This document shows, piece by piece, positions 16,445 to 24,894 of a stretch of DNA of 64,000 nt (positions are counted from its first letter, which is position 1; every line of letters starts with the position of its first letter). Below the pieces are notes generated by a model. That model saw only the letters and a list, made by a program, of their open reading frames with translations, did no database searches and was not told where the DNA came from. Both the position numbers and the translations under genes were made by a program. The DNA is from Bosea beijingensis (GTDB lineage Bacteria > Pseudomonadota > Alphaproteobacteria > Rhizobiales > Beijerinckiaceae). The stretch covers positions 3,013,366 to 3,077,365 of the forward strand of contig NZ_CP132359.1 in the NCBI RefSeq assembly GCF_030758975.1. Direction: 5' to 3'.

Positions 16445-18894
16445 AGCGCCTTCGCTTCCCGGCCCGTCTCGCCGCGATCGCATCCTGCGCGCTGTTTGTC
16501 GGCTCGCCGATTCCGGCGCAGGAGCCTCCGCCCGTCCAGCCCGGCCCGGCGCCCTTCATGATTGCGCCGCCTGCGCCGACCCCCGCAAGCCCTGTGCCTC
16601 CCGCGACGCCGGCTTCGGTTCCGGTGCCTGAGACCAGCCCGACGCCAGCCTCGGCCCTGCTGTTCAAGCCGCTGTTGCCGGCGGCGCGCGTCACGCTGGA
16701 AGGCGAGAGCGATGTCCGCAGTTGGGCATTCTACCTGACGCAGGACGAGGCGGCGGCCGATCTGAATCTCGACGTGGCTTTCCAGAACGCCCTCGTGGTG
16801 ATGCCGGAAGCCTCGCGATTGACGGTGCGCATCAATGGCGAGCGCGTCAGCGAGATGCCGATCGCCTCCTCCGACCGCCTGAAGCGCAGCTCCATCGCCT
16901 TGCGCAAGGGCCTGCTCCGGACCGGGCAGAATACGATCAGCTTCGAGGCTATGCAGCGCCATCGCATCGATTGCACGGTCGGCTCGACCTATGAGCTCTG
17001 GACGCGCATCGACGGTGCCGGCACGCGCCTGGCTTTCAGGAATGCGAGCGCCCGGCCCTTCGCCCTGCGAAGCCTCGACGATCTGCCGGCCATCGGCGCC
17101 GATGAAGGCGGGCTGACGACGATCGCCATCGTCGCGCCCGGCGCCGGGCGCGCGAGCGCCGCGAACAGCATCCTCGCCGTCGCCCAGGCGCTGGCATTGC
17201 GCGGGCGCTACGGGCAGGTCGCGGTCAGCGTGACCGAGCAACTGCCCGCCCGCACCCGGCCGGGCACGCTGACCGTCGCGCTCGGCACGAGTGAGGAGAT
17301 GCGCGCGCTGCTCGGGGCACTGACGGCCGATGCGGGCGGCCGCAGCTTCGTCGGCTTCGTCCCGAATCCCCAGAAAAGCACCGATCTCCTGCTCGTCACC
17401 GGCGAAGGCTGGCCCGATCTCGAAGCCCTCATCGCCAAGTTCCTGACCGCGCCCGTTGCCCGGCCGGCCAACATCAACCGCAAGACCATGGAGACCGCGA
17501 GCTGGCACGTGCCGGACGCGCCCTTCATCTCGGACAAGCAGGCGATCCGCTTCTCCGAGCTCGGCATTCCCACCCAGGAATCGACCGGGCGGCGCATGCG
17601 GGTGCGCGCCATCGTCGCGATGCCCGGCGATTTCTACGCCAATGCCTATGGCGAGGCGACGCTCTATCTCGACGGCGCCTATTCGCAGGAGGTCCTGCCG
17701 GGCGACAGCCGTATCGAGGTCTTCGTCAACGGCAACGTCGCGGCAACCGTGCCGCTGAATGCGACGACAGGTGGGTTGCTCCAGCAGTTCCCGATCACGG
17801 TCCCGCTGCGGCATTTCCGGCCGGGGATCAACGAGATCTGGATCGAGGCGGTGACGCTGGCCAAGTCCGATCTCGCCTGCGGCCCGGGCGCGACCCTGGC
17901 CGGCAAGAGCCGCTTCGCCCTGTTCGACACCACCGTCCTCTCGATCCCGAACTTCGCCAAGATCGGCGTCAGTCCCAATCTCGGGGCCGTCGCCGGCACC
18001 GGCTTCCCCTATTCGGTCGCCTCCCGCGTCGCGCTGGTCATGGGCCGCCAGGACAATGCCAATCTCAGCGCGGCCGCCACCCTGCTCGCGCGCATTGCCC
18101 GCAATGCCAGCCGCCCGCTTGCCGTCGATCTCCTCGCCGGGACAGCGGCCGTGGGCGACAGGCCGGCACTGATCGTCGGCGCCGCCGGCCAGATGCCGGC
18201 CGGCCTGCTGCCGCGGATCGGCATCGCCGACAATGTCCGCGCCACCTGGCCGCAGCGCGCCGATGCCGTGGTGGTGACGCCGGATGCCGAGGGCGCGGCC
18301 GTCTTCGACGCCGTCATCAACCGCCTGCAGGGTCGGGAGGCCACGCCCGAAGCCTCCGGCGGCGACGCGCCGACGACCGAAGCGATCCGCGATCGCTGGC
18401 GCAGCTCGCTCGGCGGCCCGCTGGCACGCTATTTCATCGGCTTCGACCAATGGCTCCAGCGCACCTTCGATCTTTCCTTCGCGCAATTGCGGGCCCCGTC
18501 GCGCGCGCCCTCTCTCTACGAACCGGCGGAGGGGACGGAGCTGATCGCAGCCCAGGCCGCCGATCCCGACACGCGACAGGTCTGGACCGCCTTCATCGCG
18601 CGCCGCGACGAGACCTTGCAGAGCGCCGTCAGCCGCATCGTCTCGCCTGGAAACTGGGCGGGCATGGCCGGCAAGATCACGGCCTTCCGCGGCGCCCAGG
18701 AGGCGCATGTCATCTCAGCCGACAGCACCTCCTTCGTCATGACGCGGCCCTTCAACCTCGCGAATATGCGGCTCGTCTTCGCCAACTGGATGTCCAGCAA
18801 TATCGGCATCTACGCGCTGGCGCTGCTGATCGCCTGCATCGGGCTCGGCATTGGAACCTCCCTGATGCTCGGGCGGTTGGGTCGGCGATCATGA
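16441..18894 (+). CDS. bcsB: Cellulose synthase regulatory/periplasmic subunit BcsB
   Basis: An 817-residue protein with a signal peptide (MKRLRFPARLAAIASCALFV), a Pro-rich linker, then the BcsB body of alternating jelly-roll and flavodoxin-like domains. Recognisable stretches are LEGESDVRSWAFYLTQDEA, RLTVRINGERVSEMPI and VPLRHFRPGINEIWIEAVTL. One C-terminal membrane helix (IYALALLIACIGLGIGTSLM) anchors it beside BcsA. BcsB guides the nascent glucan through the periplasm and is required for BcsA activity. The ATGA overlap with bcsA and the TCATGA junction with bcsZ indicate translational coupling. Confidence 0.95.
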   Translation: MKRLRFPARLAAIASCALFVGSPIPAQEPPPVQPGPAPFMIAPPAPTPASPVPPATPASVPVPETSPTPASALLFKPLLPAARVTLEGESDVRSWAFYLTQDEAAADLNLDVAFQNALVVMPEASRLTVRINGERVSEMPIASSDRLKRSSIALRKGLLRTGQNTISFEAMQRHRIDCTVGSTYELWTRIDGAGTRLAFRNASARPFALRSLDDLPAIGADEGGLTTIAIVAPGAGRASAANSILAVAQALALRGRYGQVAVSVTEQLPARTRPGTLTVALGTSEEMRALLGALTADAGGRSFVGFVPNPQKSTDLLLVTGEGWPDLEALIAKFLTAPVARPANINRKTMETASWHVPDAPFISDKQAIRFSELGIPTQESTGRRMRVRAIVAMPGDFYANAYGEATLYLDGAYSQEVLPGDSRIEVFVNGNVAATVPLNATTGGLLQQFPITVPLRHFRPGINEIWIEAVTLAKSDLACGPGATLAGKSRFALFDTTVLSIPNFAKIGVSPNLGAVAGTGFPYSVASRVALVMGRQDNANLSAAATLLARIARNASRPLAVDLLAGTAAVGDRPALIVGAAGQMPAGLLPRIGIADNVRATWPQRADAVVVTPDAEGAAVFDAVINRLQGREATPEASGGDAPTTEAIRDRWRSSLGGPLARYFIGFDQWLQRTFDLSFAQLRAPSRAPSLYEPAEGTELIAAQAADPDTRQVWTAFIARRDETLQSAVSRIVSPGNWAGMAGKITAFRGAQEAHVISADSTSFVMTRPFNLANMRLVFANWMSSNIGIYALALLIACIGLGIGTSLMLGRLGRRS

Positions 18895-19910
18895 GATGGA
18901 CGCTGGCAGCGATGGTCGCGACCTTCCTCGGCCTGGCGCCGGACGTGCGCGCGGCCGTGCCGGCTGATGCCTGGGCGCTCTATCGGCAGAAATTCGTCAC
19001 GGCGGAAGGGCGGGTCGTCGACGATCTCAACGGCGGCATCAGCCATAGCGAAAGCCAGGGCTACGGCCTGCTGCTGGCCTGCCTCGCCGACGATCGCGCC
19101 ACCTTCGCCAGCATCTTCGCCTTCACCCGTACCGAGCTTCTGATCCGCGACGACGGGCTCGCGGCCTGGCGCTGGGACCCGAAGGCGAGCCCGCATGTCA
19201 CCGACATTAACAATGCCAGCGACGGGGACCTGCTGATCGCAGATGCCCTCGCTTGCGCAGGCAGGCGCTGGAACATGCCGGCCCACAGCGCCGCCGCGCG
19301 CCAGATCGCGACCTCGCTCGCAAAGGTCGCGTTGCGGCAGCACACCGGCCAGACCTGGCTCATGCCGGGCGCTGTCGGCTTCTCGGAAAAGGACCGGGCC
19401 GACGGGCCGGTGATCAATCCGTCCTATTGGGTCTTTGAAGCCTTCCCGACCTTGGCGAAGCTGACCGGGGACCAGCGCTGGATGCAGGTCCAGGCCAGCG
19501 GCCTGAAGCTGCTCGACGATCTAGCCAAGCGGAAGATGCCGGCGCCGGAATGGCTCTCGATCAAGGCCGAGCCGAAGCCTGCGGAAGGTTTTCCACCCCA
19601 GTTCGGCTACAACGCCATCCGCATCCCGCTCTACCTGCTGCGCGCCGGGCTTGGCGACAAGGCACGGCTCGCCCCGTTCCGCCAGGTTTGGGCCGGTGGC
19701 ACGGCGGTGGTCGATGTCGCCAGCGGCAAGCCGGTCGAGCCCTTGCAGGACGCGGGTTACCGCATCCTTTCCGCGGCCATGGCCTGCGCGCTCGACGGCA
19801 CGCCGATCCCGGCCGAGCTCAAGGCCTTCCAACCCACCGCCTATTACCCGTCGACGCTGCATCTCCTGTCCCTCTCGATGCTGGGCGAGAGGTATCCGCA
19901 ATGCCTGTGA
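18891..19910 (+). CDS. bcsZ: Endoglucanase of the cellulose operon (GH8)
   Basis: A 339-residue secreted endo-beta-1,4-glucanase. The signal peptide is MRWTLAAMVATFLGLAPDVRA. The GH8 general acid is Glu54 in NGGISHSESQGYGLLL, and the acidic motif NNASDGDLLIADAL (Asp111/Asp113) supplies the partner carboxylate. BcsZ trims cellulose chains during export. The true start is the ATG at 18891, overlapping the bcsB stop by four bases; the open frame runs further upstream inside bcsB but without family similarity. The stop overlaps the next gene by 10 bp. Confidence 0.94.
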   Translation: MRWTLAAMVATFLGLAPDVRAAVPADAWALYRQKFVTAEGRVVDDLNGGISHSESQGYGLLLACLADDRATFASIFAFTRTELLIRDDGLAAWRWDPKASPHVTDINNASDGDLLIADALACAGRRWNMPAHSAAARQIATSLAKVALRQHTGQTWLMPGAVGFSEKDRADGPVINPSYWVFEAFPTLAKLTGDQRWMQVQASGLKLLDDLAKRKMPAPEWLSIKAEPKPAEGFPPQFGYNAIRIPLYLLRAGLGDKARLAPFRQVWAGGTAVVDVASGKPVEPLQDAGYRILSAAMACALDGTPIPAELKAFQPTAYYPSTLHLLSLSMLGERYPQCL

Positions 19911-22051
19911 AGCCTATCCTCATCGCTGCCGCCGTCTCGGGCCTCGCCTTCTACGCCCTTGGACGGTACGGCCATGACACGGTCTCGCGCGAACCCGCGC
20001 CGGCGATGATCCAGCCTGCCTTGGCGCAGGGGCCGCAACGGCCGCCGCAAGCTCTGGCCGAGGTCGCCCCGGCGCCGGTCGAGCCGGGGCAGAGCGGCGC
20101 ACCGAACCGCCCGGCAACGACCCAGCCAACGCCGCCGAAAGTCGATGAAGCCGCCTTGCGTTATTTCGCGGCACAGGGCGATACCCGCCGCTACGAGGCG
20201 GAGCTCGCCCGGCTCAGGGCGCTCTATCCGGAATGGAAGCCTCCGACCGACCTCACCTCGCAGGGCCAGGCCGGCGACCCCGAGCTGGAGCGGATGTGGC
20301 GGCTCTTCGCCGAGGGCAAATACGGCGAGGTCCGTGCCGCGATCGCCCAGCGCGGCAGCGCCGATCCGAACTGGCGCGCGCCGGCCGATCTAGCCGCCCA
20401 GCTCGACACCACCGAAGCGCGGCAGCGCCTCGTCAACGCCTCGAACGCACGGCAATGGGAGCAGGTCATCCGGCTGGGTACCGAGACGCCGGCCATGCTG
20501 ACCTGCGCCAGCGTCGATGCGCTCTGGCGCGTCGCCGAGGCCTTCATCCAGACCGGCAAGCCCGAGCGTGCGCGCGATGCCTATGCCTATGTCCTGACCA
20601 ATTGCGCCAATCCGGCCGAGCGTACCGGCACGATGCAGAAGGCGCTCGCCACCCTGCCGGAAAACCTCGTCGAAGTCTTGCTGTCGCAGGAACAACAGAA
20701 CGAGTTCGCGAGCATCCGCGACGAGATCGCGAGGCGCCATATCGGCAAGGCCGCCGACGATCAGACGCAGAAGGCGACGCCTGCCGAAATCCAGCGCATC
20801 GAGGCTCTGGCCAATGCGGCCTCGACGCCCGACGACGCCATCCTGCTCGGCTTCTACACGCTCCACCATGACGAGCCGGCCAAGGCCGCTGCCTGGTTCC
20901 AGACGGCGCTCGCGCGCAATGGCGGCGCCAAGGCGGCCGAGGGAGCTGTGCTCGCCTTGGGCGAGACCAGGAAATACCAGGAGGCCGAAACGCTCGGCGC
21001 GCAGTGGCTCGAAGCCGGCCCGGCCAATCGCAAGGCCTATCTCGACGCCATCACCGCGCTGCTCACCCAGGAGCCGCCACCGCGCCTGGACCGCGCCGTG
21101 ATCGAGCGCATCGTGAAAGCCGTGGGGCAGGATAAATACGCAGCCGGCGCCGGGGCGCTCGGCTGGTATGCCTATAATGCCGGACAGATCGGCCCGGCGG
21201 GAACCTGGTTCGAAACGGCGCTCTCCTGGGATCGTGGCAATGAGCCGGCGGCTTACGGGCTGGCCCTGGTCCGCGAACGCCTGCGCGATCGGGTGGGCTT
21301 GCGCACCCTCGTTGCAGAATGGGGCAGCCGTTCGCAGAGGATCGCGGAGGTCCTCAATCCCCGGCGCGCGCGGGCGGCTCCCACAGCCGAGCAGCAGCGC
21401 AAAACACGTCAGACGCCAGCGGCGGAATCGGCCGATCGCCGACCAACACCCATCGTCAGGGCCGGCCGCGACGAGCCGATCGCACGTGATGCTGCCTCGG
21501 CTCCGGAGCCCGCGAGACGGTCGGACGCTCCCCGTGCAACTGGTGGCAATTGCGGAGGCGGTGGCTCAGGCGCCGCCGCCTTGCAGCGGGGCTGGTGCCT
21601 CCTCAATCTCAAGCGGCCGGTCGCGGCAGCCCAGGCTTTCGAAGCCGCGCGGCGCGACGGCAATGCGCAGGTCTCCTCCGATGCCGCTGCAGGTCTGGCT
21701 TATGCCAAGATGCAGCAGGGACTGACGACCGAAGCGACCGTAGCTGCCAGCGCCGCCAACCTGCCGCCGGCGCGCCGCAAGGAGCTGTCCACGCTGCTCC
21801 TCGCCGAACAATTCTATGCCCAGTATGACGCCAAGGATTTCAACGGCGCGCTCATCACCTTGTCGCAGCGCCGCCGCCTGGCGCCCGAGACGACCGACCT
21901 GATGCTGATGCGCGGGTGGTCCTATTACAATCTCGGCCGATACGGGGACGCCTCGCATATCTTCGAGACGCTGTACAAGGTCAACAAGTCGCCCGAGGCC
22001 CTGTCCGGCCTGACGGCGATCCGGGATGTCACCAAGCTCAACGCCCAGTGA
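19901..22051 (+). CDS. TPR-repeat protein of the cellulose operon (BcsC/BcsK-like)
   Basis: A 716-residue protein with one N-terminal hydrophobic segment (PILIAAAVSGLAFYALGRYG), a Pro/Ala-rich linker, and repeated helical TPR-like units such as AYVLTNCANPAERTGTMQKA, ILLGFYTLHHDEPAKAAAWF and LMLMRGWSYYNLGRYGDASH. A low-complexity insert lies around residues 480-550. It is far shorter than enterobacterial BcsC (about 1150 residues) and shows no C-terminal outer-membrane barrel, so it probably acts as a periplasmic scaffold and export needs a separate pore. It overlaps bcsZ by 10 bp and closes the operon. Confidence 0.82.
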   Translation: MPVKPILIAAAVSGLAFYALGRYGHDTVSREPAPAMIQPALAQGPQRPPQALAEVAPAPVEPGQSGAPNRPATTQPTPPKVDEAALRYFAAQGDTRRYEAELARLRALYPEWKPPTDLTSQGQAGDPELERMWRLFAEGKYGEVRAAIAQRGSADPNWRAPADLAAQLDTTEARQRLVNASNARQWEQVIRLGTETPAMLTCASVDALWRVAEAFIQTGKPERARDAYAYVLTNCANPAERTGTMQKALATLPENLVEVLLSQEQQNEFASIRDEIARRHIGKAADDQTQKATPAEIQRIEALANAASTPDDAILLGFYTLHHDEPAKAAAWFQTALARNGGAKAAEGAVLALGETRKYQEAETLGAQWLEAGPANRKAYLDAITALLTQEPPPRLDRAVIERIVKAVGQDKYAAGAGALGWYAYNAGQIGPAGTWFETALSWDRGNEPAAYGLALVRERLRDRVGLRTLVAEWGSRSQRIAEVLNPRRARAAPTAEQQRKTRQTPAAESADRRPTPIVRAGRDEPIARDAASAPEPARRSDAPRATGGNCGGGGSGAAALQRGWCLLNLKRPVAAAQAFEAARRDGNAQVSSDAAAGLAYAKMQQGLTTEATVAASAANLPPARRKELSTLLLAEQFYAQYDAKDFNGALITLSQRRRLAPETTDLMLMRGWSYYNLGRYGDASHIFETLYKVNKSPEALSGLTAIRDVTKLNAQ

Positions 22052-22141
22052 TCAGGACGCCCTGCGAAGCTCCGTGCCGACGATCGCTTATGGCGCTGGC
22101 ACGGCCGCAGGGGACATGCGGAAAAGCCCCCCTGGTTTCGA

Positions 22142-22240
22142 TCAGCGGGCTGATGTGGCGCCCCGGATGATGTCGACCGGGTTGAGCCGGGCCGGCACGT
22201 ATCCGGCGGTGTTGGCCGAGACCAAAGCGAAACCGGCGGC
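22142..22240 (-). pseudogene. C-terminal remnant of an ABC permease (MacB/FtsX type)
   Basis: The last ~32 codons of a leftward frame read LIAAGFALVSANTAGYVPAR and then LNPVDIIRGATSAR before a stop. This is the closing motif of FtsX/MacB-family permeases (A-R-L-x-P-V-x-x-I-R-G). Nothing of the rest of the gene is present; sequence upstream belongs to an integrase remnant, so two truncated genes abut here. Confidence 0.6.
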
Positions 22241-22242
22241 GA

Positions 22243-22395
22243 TCAGATAGTGCGATGATCCGAGACCAGTTTCTGGACCGCCGGACGGTAGAGTTTCCGG
22301 CCTTCGATCACGACGACAGGCTGGGTAAGCGGAGGAACATCCTTGCGGCGGATGCGGACTTGGAACTTGCCTCGATGTTTGCGGATCGTGGCCAT
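22243..22395 (-). pseudogene. N-terminal remnant of a phage-type tyrosine integrase
   Basis: Starting at the ATG at 22395, the leftward frame reads MATIRKHRGKFQVRIRRKDV and PPLTQ, the arm-binding N-terminus of rhizobial tRNA-targeting integrases. The similarity fades after about 25 residues and the frame stops after some 50, so the catalytic domain (R-H-R-Y) is missing. It lies just beyond the 3' end of tRNA-Arg, the usual site of an integrase gene in a tRNA-integrated island. Confidence 0.6.
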
Positions 22396-22497
22396 GATTT
22401 CCCTCAGTGGTGCCAGATTGGGACCAAGCAAGAGAAATCACTGATACTCGGGGAGGGCCTGAGATCTACTAAATTAGCAATCTCAACGGTTTAGATT

Positions 22498-22574
22498 TGG
22501 CGCGCCCGACACGATTCGAACGTGTGACCTTTGCCTTCGGAGGGCAACGCTCTATCCAGCTGAGCTACGGGCGC
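22498..22574 (-). tRNA. tRNA-Arg (anticodon CCG), intact
   Basis: Read on the minus strand, a full cloverleaf is visible: acceptor GCGCCCG paired with CGGGCGC, D-arm GCTC...GAGC, anticodon stem TTGCC/GGCAA around the loop CTCCGAA (anticodon CCG, reading CGG), T-arm ACACG-TTCGAAT-CGTGT, discriminator G and an encoded CCA. The gene is bordered downstream by an integrase remnant and upstream by its own promoter. Confidence 0.97.
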
Positions 22575-22634
22575 TAACCGTGCAGGCTGGATAGCCGATC
22601 CCCGCCGCTTCGGCAATGCGGGATTTTGGATGAG
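22535..22634. repeat. 100-bp direct repeat, copy 1 (tRNA-Arg 5' half plus promoter)
   Basis: This segment, from the tRNA anticodon loop through its promoter, recurs in the same orientation at 26718-26817 with one mismatch in 100 bases. The two copies bound a 4.1-kb block holding bgsB and bgsA. Confidence 0.93.
22588..22616 (-). promoter_or_regulatory. Promoter of tRNA-Arg
   Basis: On the minus strand, TTGCCG (22611-22616) and TATCCA (22588-22593) are separated by exactly 17 bp and end 13 bp before the tRNA 5' end, a good match to a housekeeping sigma promoter. The same promoter is copied at 26771-26799 with one change in the -10 box. Confidence 0.65.
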
Positions 22635-22938
22635 GCGATGAGATTTCCGCGCTGGATATGGCTCTGTTGTGCCGATCGCCGCTCAGGGAGCTCGACAGGA
22701 TATCAGGATACCTGGTCCATCAAAGGGTTCCGAAGATCCCGCGCTCCGCCTGGATCCGCCTTCGGTAGGCAACGCTCTCTCAGGCGCCGGCAGGATACTG
22801 AGTTTATCCGGCGCATGCGGACTTGGCACGAGACCTACTGCTGTGATCCGCTCGCGCTCAGGACACGCGCTACATTCGCCGACGTCGAGAAGACCGCGCG
22901 CCGCGGCCGATCGCTCTGCCACGACCCGCCTTCGGGCT
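22635..22938. other. Intergenic region between tRNA-Arg promoter and bgsA
   Basis: About 300 bp between the repeat and the end of bgsA. I see no credible coding frame, RNA or strong hairpin here. Confidence 0.6.
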
Positions 22939-24894
22939 TCAGTCGAAAAGCCTGCGCACGACGGCGGTGGTCACTCCCAATGTCGCGACTTGCGCAAAGG
23001 CTCTGACATAGTTGCCGGCATAGAAGCCCCGGATCATCTCGATGCGCGTCTTCAGCTCCTCGTCGAACTTGATCGCGAAACCATTCGCCAGCTTGCGAAC
23101 GATCGTGCCGCGGACAGCGCGCCCGCCGATCGTGCAGATGACGGCCGTGCCCAGCGGTGCAGGAGGTTCGCCGCGCAGCCCAGCCCCGGTGATGGAAATG
23201 TCCGTCAGCCGCAGGATCAGGCTTTGCCCGGCACATTCGAGCATGACCGCCTCGTCCGTCGCGAAGCGCTCCGCCTTGCGGCGGCGTGGCTGTTCGATGC
23301 AGACGAAGCATACGATGATGAGGACAACGAGATTATACCAGCTCCAGGCGAAGGCCAGGCCTCCCGAAGTCAGGCTGTCGCCGCGCACATGGATCGCGAA
23401 GGCGTAGACCAGCCCTGCCAGGGTGAGGAGAATGATGCTGCCGTAGATCTTGACGAGCGGCCATTCGATGAAGCGCTGGCCCCGGTCGCCGCCTTTCGCT
23501 GTGACCTTGAATTTCTGGTTCCGGGGTCGCAACAGCCCGGTGAAGACCGCTTTCAGGATTGCCGGGGCCGCGATGAACTGGGACACGTCGGTCATGAAGA
23601 CCAGCGAGCGACCGCGCGAAATCCAGCTCATGGTGACCGAGTGCCACAGGAAGAACGGCAGGAAATAGCCGAGCAGGTCGTAGAGATCGGCATCGACGGT
23701 ATGGATGCCGAACAGCAGGTAGCCGACCGGGACGAGCAGTCCGAGCAGCTTCGCGATATAGACCGCAGTCCAGTTGAGGAATGTGTCCACCAATGACAGG
23801 CGGTCGATGAAGGTGAGGCTCGATGTGCGCGAGAATGGGCCGCTGCGCCCGCGCGTGATCTGCATGAAGCCCAGGCACCAGCGGCCGCGCTGCGTGATGT
23901 ATTCCTTGAGGCCTTCGGGAGCGAGCCCGAGCGTGAGCGGCTCGTTCAGATAGGCGGTGGTGAAGCCTGTCTCCTTCAGCCGCAGTGTCAGCAGATAGTC
24001 TTCCGTGACGGAATCGGTCGGAAAGCCGCCGATCCGCATCAGCGGCTCGAAGCGTATGACCGACGAGGTGCCGCAGCAGAACGCCGCGCCCCAGGCATCC
24101 TTCGAGGCGAGCACGACATCGAAGAAGAAGCGCTGCTCGTCCGGCCAGACATGGGCGGCGGCGAGATTGGTCTGGATCGGGTCGGGGTTGATGAAATGCT
24201 GCGGCGTCTGCACCAGACCGACGCCGGGATCCCGGAACAGGCACAGCGCTCGCGACAGGAAATCCGGGAGCGGGACAAAATCCGCGTCCAGGATCGAGAT
24301 GAACGCCGGAGGATCCGGCAGGGTCGCCAGATGCGCCAGAGCGTGATTGATGTTGCCGGCCTTGGCATGGCTGTTGTCCGGCCGGGTCAGATAGCGGCAA
24401 CCCAGGCGCTGCGACAGCTCCTCGAGCCACGGCCGGCGCCCGTCGTCGAGCACCCAGACGCGGTAATTGCCGTGATTCATCCCGGTCGCGCCGATCATGG
24501 TGCGCTCGAGGATCGCCTCTTCCTCGTTGTAGGTGCAGATCAGGACGTCGACCAGCGGCGGCTCCAGGCTCGCGAGCCAAGCCTTGTTCGCCTCGACGTC
24601 TGTCGAACGGTTCCGTGTCCGGCACAGGAAGATCGAGGCCAGGATCGCCGCCAATAGCGACGCCGCTTCCGCTGCGAGGAAAATGCTGCCCGCCGCGAAA
24701 TCGGCGGTCCAGCCGATCGGCGGCAGCGTCGACGTCACCCGCCAGTGGAAATAGCGCAGCAGCAGCAAGAGCCCGACGCCGACCATAAGCATACGCGATG
24801 GCGTCTGGTCATGCCTCAGCAACGGCGTGAGCATGACGGCAAGCCCGGCTGCGGCGAGGCCAGGCGCAAGCGCAGTCAGGAGATCTTGCGTCAC
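22939..24894 (-). CDS. bgsA: Processive GT2 beta-glucan synthase, BgsA-like, with PilZ motif
   Basis: A 651-residue membrane glycosyltransferase distinct from BcsA of the neighbouring operon. Synthase motifs are all present: ICTYNEEE at 119-126, Asp150-Asp151, DAD at 203-205, TED at 297-299, QRGRW at 335-339 and gating-loop FKVTAKG at 462-468. About seven hydrophobic helices flank the catalytic domain. The C-terminal domain has RRKAER (RxxxR, Arg539-Arg543) and DISITG (DxSxxG, 565-570), the c-di-GMP-binding PilZ signature. The nearest known pattern is the Sinorhizobium mixed-linkage beta-glucan synthase BgsA or the curdlan synthase CrdS. The order (membrane-fusion gene first, 4-bp overlap) matches the bgsBA operon. 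The polymer made is inferred, not shown. Confidence 0.8.
   Translation of the reverse strand: MTQDLLTALAPGLAAAGLAVMLTPLLRHDQTPSRMLMVGVGLLLLLRYFHWRVTSTLPPIGWTADFAAGSIFLAAEAASLLAAILASIFLCRTRNRSTDVEANKAWLASLEPPLVDVLICTYNEEEAILERTMIGATGMNHGNYRVWVLDDGRRPWLEELSQRLGCRYLTRPDNSHAKAGNINHALAHLATLPDPPAFISILDADFVPLPDFLSRALCLFRDPGVGLVQTPQHFINPDPIQTNLAAAHVWPDEQRFFFDVVLASKDAWGAAFCCGTSSVIRFEPLMRIGGFPTDSVTEDYLLTLRLKETGFTTAYLNEPLTLGLAPEGLKEYITQRGRWCLGFMQITRGRSGPFSRTSSLTFIDRLSLVDTFLNWTAVYIAKLLGLLVPVGYLLFGIHTVDADLYDLLGYFLPFFLWHSVTMSWISRGRSLVFMTDVSQFIAAPAILKAVFTGLLRPRNQKFKVTAKGGDRGQRFIEWPLVKIYGSIILLTLAGLVYAFAIHVRGDSLTSGGLAFAWSWYNLVVLIIVCFVCIEQPRRRKAERFATDEAVMLECAGQSLILRLTDISITGAGLRGEPPAPLGTAVICTIGGRAVRGTIVRKLANGFAIKFDEELKTRIEMIRGFYAGNYVRAFAQVATLGVTTAVVRRLFD

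Noticed and set aside
13979..16483. 834-codon minus-strand open frame opposite bcsA
   Set aside because: It runs through the bcsN end and bcsA antisense, has no recognisable fold and starts inside bcsB; this is a shadow of the cellulose synthase gene.
16399..18708. 769-codon minus-strand open frame opposite bcsB
   Set aside because: Same reason: low-complexity, charged translation antisense to a well-supported gene.
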